A DNA stretch of 64,000 bases from Entomortierella parvispora. Its lineage: Eukaryota > Mortierellomycota > Mortierellomycetes > Mortierellales > Mortierellaceae. This document shows, in pieces, positions 58,591-64,000 of this stretch. The stretch is from assembly GCA_963573315.1 (NCBI GenBank), contig OY752140.1:1736001-1800000 (forward strand), written 5' to 3'. The first letter of the stretch is position 1. Every line of letters starts with the position of its first letter. A program made the position numbers and the translations under genes. The notes beneath the pieces were generated by a model that did no database searches, was not told where the DNA came from, and saw only the letters and a program-made list of their open reading frames with translations.

Positions 58591-60404
58591 ACAGGGACAA
58601 GCTGACCATTTCAACATCTTTTCCTTGCATTTTGTTTTGATCCCTCCTACCTTCTCCGTCTCGCACCTCCTTCCTTTGTAGTTGTAGCTTCCTTCCCCAT
58701 CGTCATCATATATCCTCTACAGAACCTTGAAAAGCATTAGCCTTTTCTTACTTTTTTCTTGTAGTTGTTCATCCAACGACTATCATACCAAACAAATGTT
58801 AACTAAACATGAAAAAAGAAAGCAAGTACATGATGGGGTATATTGGCGATTTGATCCTGGGGCAGACAACAAGAGGACAGAATGCCAACAAGTCATTATG
58901 TATTTGGCAAAGGAGTAAGAATCAAACAATCGCTACATTTTACTCCTCTTTGACAACGCAAACGACAGATTCTGTTTCACCTTTTTTAAATACGTGGGCT
59001 GTCAAGTCCTTTCCCAAGTGCTGTGGTGTCTATCCTGGGGACGTTGGCTTACGAAGTTGTTCTATTCTTGCCAGTCTGATCGATGCACTGCGATGGGGTC
59101 TGTGGGCAAGTTTGCAATGCGATCACAAATTGTGATGGGACAAACAAAGACAAGAAAGAAAAGAAAAAAAAAAGGTGGTGGCTCTGAACAAGTTCCGCCA
59201 CTCTTTTTTGTGTCTGTGTGCTTGTTGTCGAGAGACCCATCAACCCCCTTTTTTTTCTGCCAAAGAAGGACTTCCAGGATGGATGCCCGATGAAGCACCG
59301 AAAGGGACAATGCGCCGTCTCTCGTCCTTCTCTTCCTTTTGGAGAGAGAAGAAGAGGAGGTGGAGGAAGGGTCCGTTGGTCTGAGCTGGAACGGAGGAAC
59401 GAAGGAAAGAGAGAGAGAGGGACGAAAATGAAGAGTCAACAGGGACGATCCACTCGCGCGCTTTCTCTCTCTCTCTTTCGATTCGTGATCCACATCAGAC
59501 CTTTTTTTCCCTTGGACAATTGCAAGCGATTGGCCACAAGATTGAAGTCGTACAGAAGGGGCAGGTCAGGACGATGAAGGGAGCACAGAGAGTGGAGAAA
59601 GAAAGAAGCAGAAGAGAGAGAGAAGAGAGAACCAACGACGGACAGGCAGAGAAGCACAAGAAGAAGAAACAAAAAAAAACCGCCTCTTGGACACCTGCTC
59701 TCGCTCTTGCTCTTGTTCTTGTTCTTGTTCTTTTTCCCTCTCCATCTTTTGCTCTCTCTGCACAATCACCAATTCTCTGTCATCTTTTCATCCCTTCCCA
59801 TCACCACGCTGCATCTGCATCTCTCCTCCTCCTCTTGTCTCTTTGCACACCCCCTCCTCGGCACCCTCTCCCTTTCTCCTTGCTCGCTCGCCAGAGGTCC
59901 CTGGCCCTGAGCGATTCCTCGTTGGCTCCGACTCTCTCTGCCTGACCTGACACAGCCTGGCCTAGCCTGCTCTGCCCCACGGCTCGTTGTTTCTGCACTC
60001 TTTACGTCTTCTCTCATTCGACGACATCTCCGGATTCCCCTTCTGGGCACGACGATGCCATGCCATCCCCTTCTCTGTCCTGCCCCGCCATCCCCCCGCC
60101 CGCTTCTCGCCTGTAAATAGCTCGTCTGGCTTGCCACCATTGTATTTTTTCCTCGTTATTTTTGCCGCCAATCCATCTTCTCCCATATCGCACGTCGTCT
60201 TTGACCTTTCCTGTCCTTCCTCGGTTCTCCCCCTGCTCTACTGCCTGCCCTTCCAACAATACCACCACCACCACCCATCACTACCTTATCTTTTTTTTTT
60301 TTCTCGTCAGTTACTACTTTGACCAACACTTGCTGCACCCCTGCTCGGCCCGTATTTGGCGATTCCTGCCCCTTGTTCATAGCCCGCTTTATTCCTCCTT
60401 CCAC
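58591..60404. other. 1.8-kb spacer with long C/T-rich leader
   Basis: 58591-59100 holds the UGDH 3' flank. From about 59690 to 60404 the plus strand is C/T-rich with CTTGTT repeats (59702-59729), a T12 tract near 60290 and CCACCA units, probably the leader of the VARP-like gene. Frames on either strand show no family resemblance. Confidence 0.5.
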
Positions 60405-63400
60405 ATGGCTCGCAATGAAGCCCACGAGCCACGTAACCGCTCCAACAGTCTCTCGGCCGCTTGGTCATATCTCTGGCGCGGCTCTGCCTCGAAACAGCCC
60501 CCCTCCAATCCTCAGTCCCCCAATTCATTGGGTAGATCTTCGCCGCGGTCAACTTCTGGTCGCCATCAGACCATAGCTGAGGAGGATGACGATGAGGAGG
60601 ATCGTGCCCTTGGAAAGGGGATCACACGAAAGGTCTTGCCTCAGCAACGACGATCGACCTCTAGCGTCCATTCCAGCCCTGTGAGTAGCTCGAGGACATC
60701 CCCAAGGATTGAATCACGGCGGGCCTCGGCTACGATCACGACGACGACCTCTCCTGCGCTCCCACGGCAACAACAACAGCATCAGCAACTGCAGCAACCA
60801 CATCAGCAGCCCTCGGCTCTAGAGAGGATAGCAATTCACAATGGCAATATCAACAACGCGCTCGCCTCGACCTTGCATCATTCGTCGTTACCGCCTTTGA
60901 AGGACATGCAGGGCCGATTCTTATCTGAGGAAGAAATGGCGTTTTCAGTGGAACCAAGTCGCTCTCAAATTCATCAACACCAGCACTCACACTCACACAG
61001 ACAGCAGCAACACCTTCCCAGGCAGAGCCGATCCTCAACTGATTCAGCTGGACACGGTCCTCGGTTGAATGGTGGCGTCGGAGAATACATTGACCAAGAC
61101 AGCACAAAGTCCAAATCCTCCTCCACAGCAGCATCATCGACGACAGATGGGCCGCGACTGATCGACCAAAGCAACTGTAGCAGTGTAGGCGAGGGTGCAG
61201 ACGACTCGACAGAGATGACGACCCCACGGACGGACGGCTCTACTGCAGGCACAGCACAATCCTCATCATCTCCCGCATCTGCGTCGGGTTCTTCTGCATT
61301 TTCTGCCTCGTGTCCTTCCCCTGCTTCAGGTACAGTTTTGGAAAGAAATCGGCAGAGAAAAAAAAGGGAATTGCGTCCTTTGTTGTTTTTGTGCGTGTGT
61401 GCGTGAGTGAGTGAGTGTGTGTTGCAATCGACTGTCCTTCCGCAATGCAGTCTTTGTCATACAGTTAAAAAAATGCACATATCCCCCCTTACTCCAAACG
61501 CCCTGTTTGCATCTCGCCACTTTCGAAGCAAACTAAAGTCAAAAAGGCCGGTGTTGAGAAGACGCAGAAGCACCGGTTGTAGACAGCCAAATCCTCCGCC
61601 TGCACCATTGACTCTCGACTACACACCGTCGCAATTGAACACAAACCAGAAAACAAATCAACACCTCGTGTCGAGTTTACTGCATCCCACTGTCAATTGG
61701 CGGATATCGGTTCATCCTCTTCTTTCACTGCTTTCCTTGTCCGTGGCCATGTGTGCCTGACCTAAACAATAGCTTTGTACCACCCCAGGTTCTGTCCTGC
61801 GAGCTAACGAGCCTTTTTCCACCCTCTTTCTTCTTTGGGCTATGTCTACAACCCAAACTCTCTTTGGTCGATCTTAGATACCGATGCTACACGATACAAG
61901 CCAACACAGTTGAACTGGCCTGTCGTCCAAGGACCGTCGTTACCAACAACGCCGGCTGTTGGACTTGGACTCAATGGTCTGGACGGACCTCACGAACCCA
62001 ACGAGCTCTTTGCTCAGTTGATCTCGCCTATCTCGGGACCCTCTTATTTCGACATTACCCCATCTTCGACATCACAACTTCTGCACAAAAGTAATACTGT
62101 ATCCAAGAAATCGTCGTCTTCAACATCTGCTTACACCACGAAGACACCTGGACGTCGATCAAAAAGAACGCCTGCTCAAAGTGTCTCCAGCACCATCACC
62201 GCCGGCTCGACCTCGCGCAGAGGCGTTGCAACCGACGCGGCCAGTCAGAACTCAACTTCATATCTAGATGAACAAGATGTGGAGCTTGATGAGAACTCCT
62301 TCTATGTGCACCTTCAGCGGATGCAGGAGCGTCATCAAGTCCAGCAGGAACCCGGTTGGTTGCGAAGTCAACACTCTCTACTCCAGGCGAAGCACAAGGT
62401 GCCTGGGACAGGATATGATGGTGGCGGCCGAAAGTCGGGGGCTGGTTCCCCTTTCCTAACGAGCAACAAGGGCATGTTAAACAATAGTCCTAGTGGAAGC
62501 GAATACAGTTCCTCTCCTTCGTTTCTTCCTAGCCTGGGACGACATGGAACTTCCGGGTCAGCCTCTCCGGTTTCCAACACCCCTGGGAACAACCATCACC
62601 GGCATCAACCGGTTCAGGCATTTAACTGCTTCCAGCCTGGAAATGTCATTTGTGTCCCGAGAGAGCGGAGTCTAGGTGGACTGATATTCCACAAGACGTT
62701 TGTTGGTAAGAAATGGTCCCCCGGCTAAGACATGTGCTCCAAGAGTTGTTATATGTCATTAACGACTACAATCTCTCTTGCCGCCATAGACACCCATATC
62801 TTGATACCATCACCTTACTTCCGAGGTCAATTCTTGACTCTGGATCATAAAGTGGTTGAGATTGACAAATCTTTTGTCAGGGAAATTTCAGGTAACGCGA
62901 CGGACTTTTTGTAAGACAAGGAAATATAAGGTAGAGTATATCTTCTCACCTTTCATTACAACTCAATCTTGAACAGGATTCGCTCACCCTCGGTCTGTTC
63001 AGATTCTGTCTGAGGAGACGGTGTACAATGGTTCATCCCAAAAGCCAACTCGCGTGCTGATTTTGGACAAGCCCCTGGAAGGGGACGGTGTTGTCCAAAC
63101 ACGTCTCTTTGACGGACCCATCATGCCTGCTGTTCGAGGTTTTGTCAGGTGAGTACTGGGAGAAGAAAAGACCATCCTCCAAGGAAGAAATACGGGAGCA
63201 AGATTTGCTAAAATGTCATATTTTTCTGCCCTTCAGTGACTTGGCTTTCCTAGAGGCCTTTCCGGAACTCAGCAGAGCGTTACGAGACTTTCATAACCTG
63301 TGCCAGGAGTTTGAGAAGACGTATGTCTATATCCGCGGCTTTGCCGCATATACCCTTGACAAACTGCGACTCATTTACGAAAAGGCCTACCGGGACTGCC

Positions 63401-64000
63401 TGGGCGATTCTGTAAAACTTCAAAGGATGATTATGGGAGGGGTTCAAGCTGAGCAAGACTGCTTTGCAGAGCTGATGGAAAAGTAAGTATCGTTGAAGGT
63501 CGACTGTGCACTATAAAGCTGCTAAAAGATAATTAACCTCAAATGTGCAATAACGACTACTCCATTTAGTGTCGTACTAGGAAAGCTGTACCACAAACTC
63601 TTTATCCATTCCTTAGTACCTTGTTACGCCCAACGAGACGTGGAAATGGACGAGATCATTATCCGATACCATCGGTATTTATTCGGGAACGGGTATCATC
63701 GTGGTATGGAAGTTGATCGCTGCTTGGCGTCCAGTGACAATAGTCCTTTACTCCAAGAGACCCTTAAAAAGCTAGGACTGTCAGAGAAGCTACGAACTAT
63801 GCGATTCGACTTGGCAACTGAGGTCATCGCGGCGCTGTTTCGAGCATGGGATCAGGACTTTCAACACTCAACTCTTTCTTCTATAAAGTCTAGCGCCAGT
63901 GTTTCAACTGCGGAGACTGAGCAGGAGAGGAAGCGAAGGCAACTTAGAGAGTCTTTGCGTGTCCTGGTAAAGGATTATCACGCAGTATCTTCATCCAAAG
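60405..64000 (+). CDS. VARP/Vrl1-like VPS9-domain protein (partial, runs off the window)
   Basis: Exons 60405-61329, 61878-62705, 62790-62891, 62977-63148, 63237-63482 and 63570 to beyond 64000, more than 900 residues so far. The first 300 residues are Ser/Gln-rich (two Q clusters). Then come SFYVHLQRMQ, NVICVPRERS, THILIPSPYF, GFAHPRSVQILSEETVYN and ILDKPLE, in the same order as the N-terminal domain of ANKRD27/VARP. The VPS9 region follows with FIHSLVPCYAQRDVEMDEII. VARP and yeast Vrl1 activate Rab21/Vps21-type GTPases on endosomes and bind retromer/SNAREs. Ankyrin repeats would be expected beyond the window. The acceptor of exon 2 is uncertain: CGAG at 61810 would add GYVYNPNSLWSIL in the same frame. 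Confidence 0.75.

Overview
The window reads as a nuclear segment of a filamentous fungus, most likely an early-diverging one (Mortierella-like; this is inference). Supporting signs are dense genes on both strands, many introns of about 60-150 nt with GTAAG/GTATG donors and CTNAC/CTGAC-type branch sequences, pyrimidine-rich leaders before start codons, and the standard genetic code. The gene content is also fungal, but includes families lost from yeasts: an augmin HAUS8-like protein, a type IIC Na,K-ATPase-like pump, a LUMINIDEPENDENS/PNUTS-like scaffold and a VARP-like VPS9 protein. I count 23 protein genes plus one decayed gene copy. Exon joins were derived by hand from reading frame, splice consensus and family conservation.

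Layout. 0.3-6.1 kb: HAUS8-like gene (-), divergent SDH assembly factor SDH6 (+), RRN5-like SANT protein (+). 6.2-10.3 kb: DUF1748 protein (-), small secreted protein with a frame problem (-), larger secreted protein (+), PFA-DSP phosphatase (+). 10.3-16.4 kb: ZCCHC17-like RNA-binding protein (-), divergent from an OSBP/Osh3-like lipid-transfer protein (+). 16.6-19.1 kb: degenerate gene copy. 19.6-25 kb: His-rich prolidase-like metallopeptidase (-) and kelch-type membrane protein (+). 25.2-30.2 kb: homeodomain/TFIIS-N/RVxF scaffold (+) and CCDC174-like protein (+). 31.2-38.8 kb: 7-TM protein (+), ERV46/ERGIC3 (-), amino-acid transporter (+). 39.5-50.5 kb: DED1/DDX3 helicase (-), BICD/Spindly-like coiled coil (+), P-type ATPase (-). 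52.9-64 kb: Derlin, PEX11, UDP-glucose dehydrogenase and a VARP-like VPS9 protein (all +), the last cut by the window edge.

The genes do not form a pathway cluster. They are mostly housekeeping functions: early secretory traffic and ERAD (ERV46, Derlin), endosomal traffic (VPS9), contact-site lipid transfer (OSBP), peroxisome division (PEX11), RNA metabolism (DED1, ZCCHC17, CCDC174, PNUTS-like), rDNA transcription (RRN5-like) and wall-sugar supply (UGDH). No CRISPR array, intact transposon, rRNA or tRNA was recognised. The most interesting items are the homeodomain-TND-RVxF gene with a helix-3-like duplicate at an intron edge, the polyhistidine loop inside a metallopeptidase, altered ion-site residues in the P-type ATPase, a 12-nt PEX11 microexon, an SHYPP variant of the OSBP signature, and the HAUS8-like and CC1-box-like cytoskeletal proteins.
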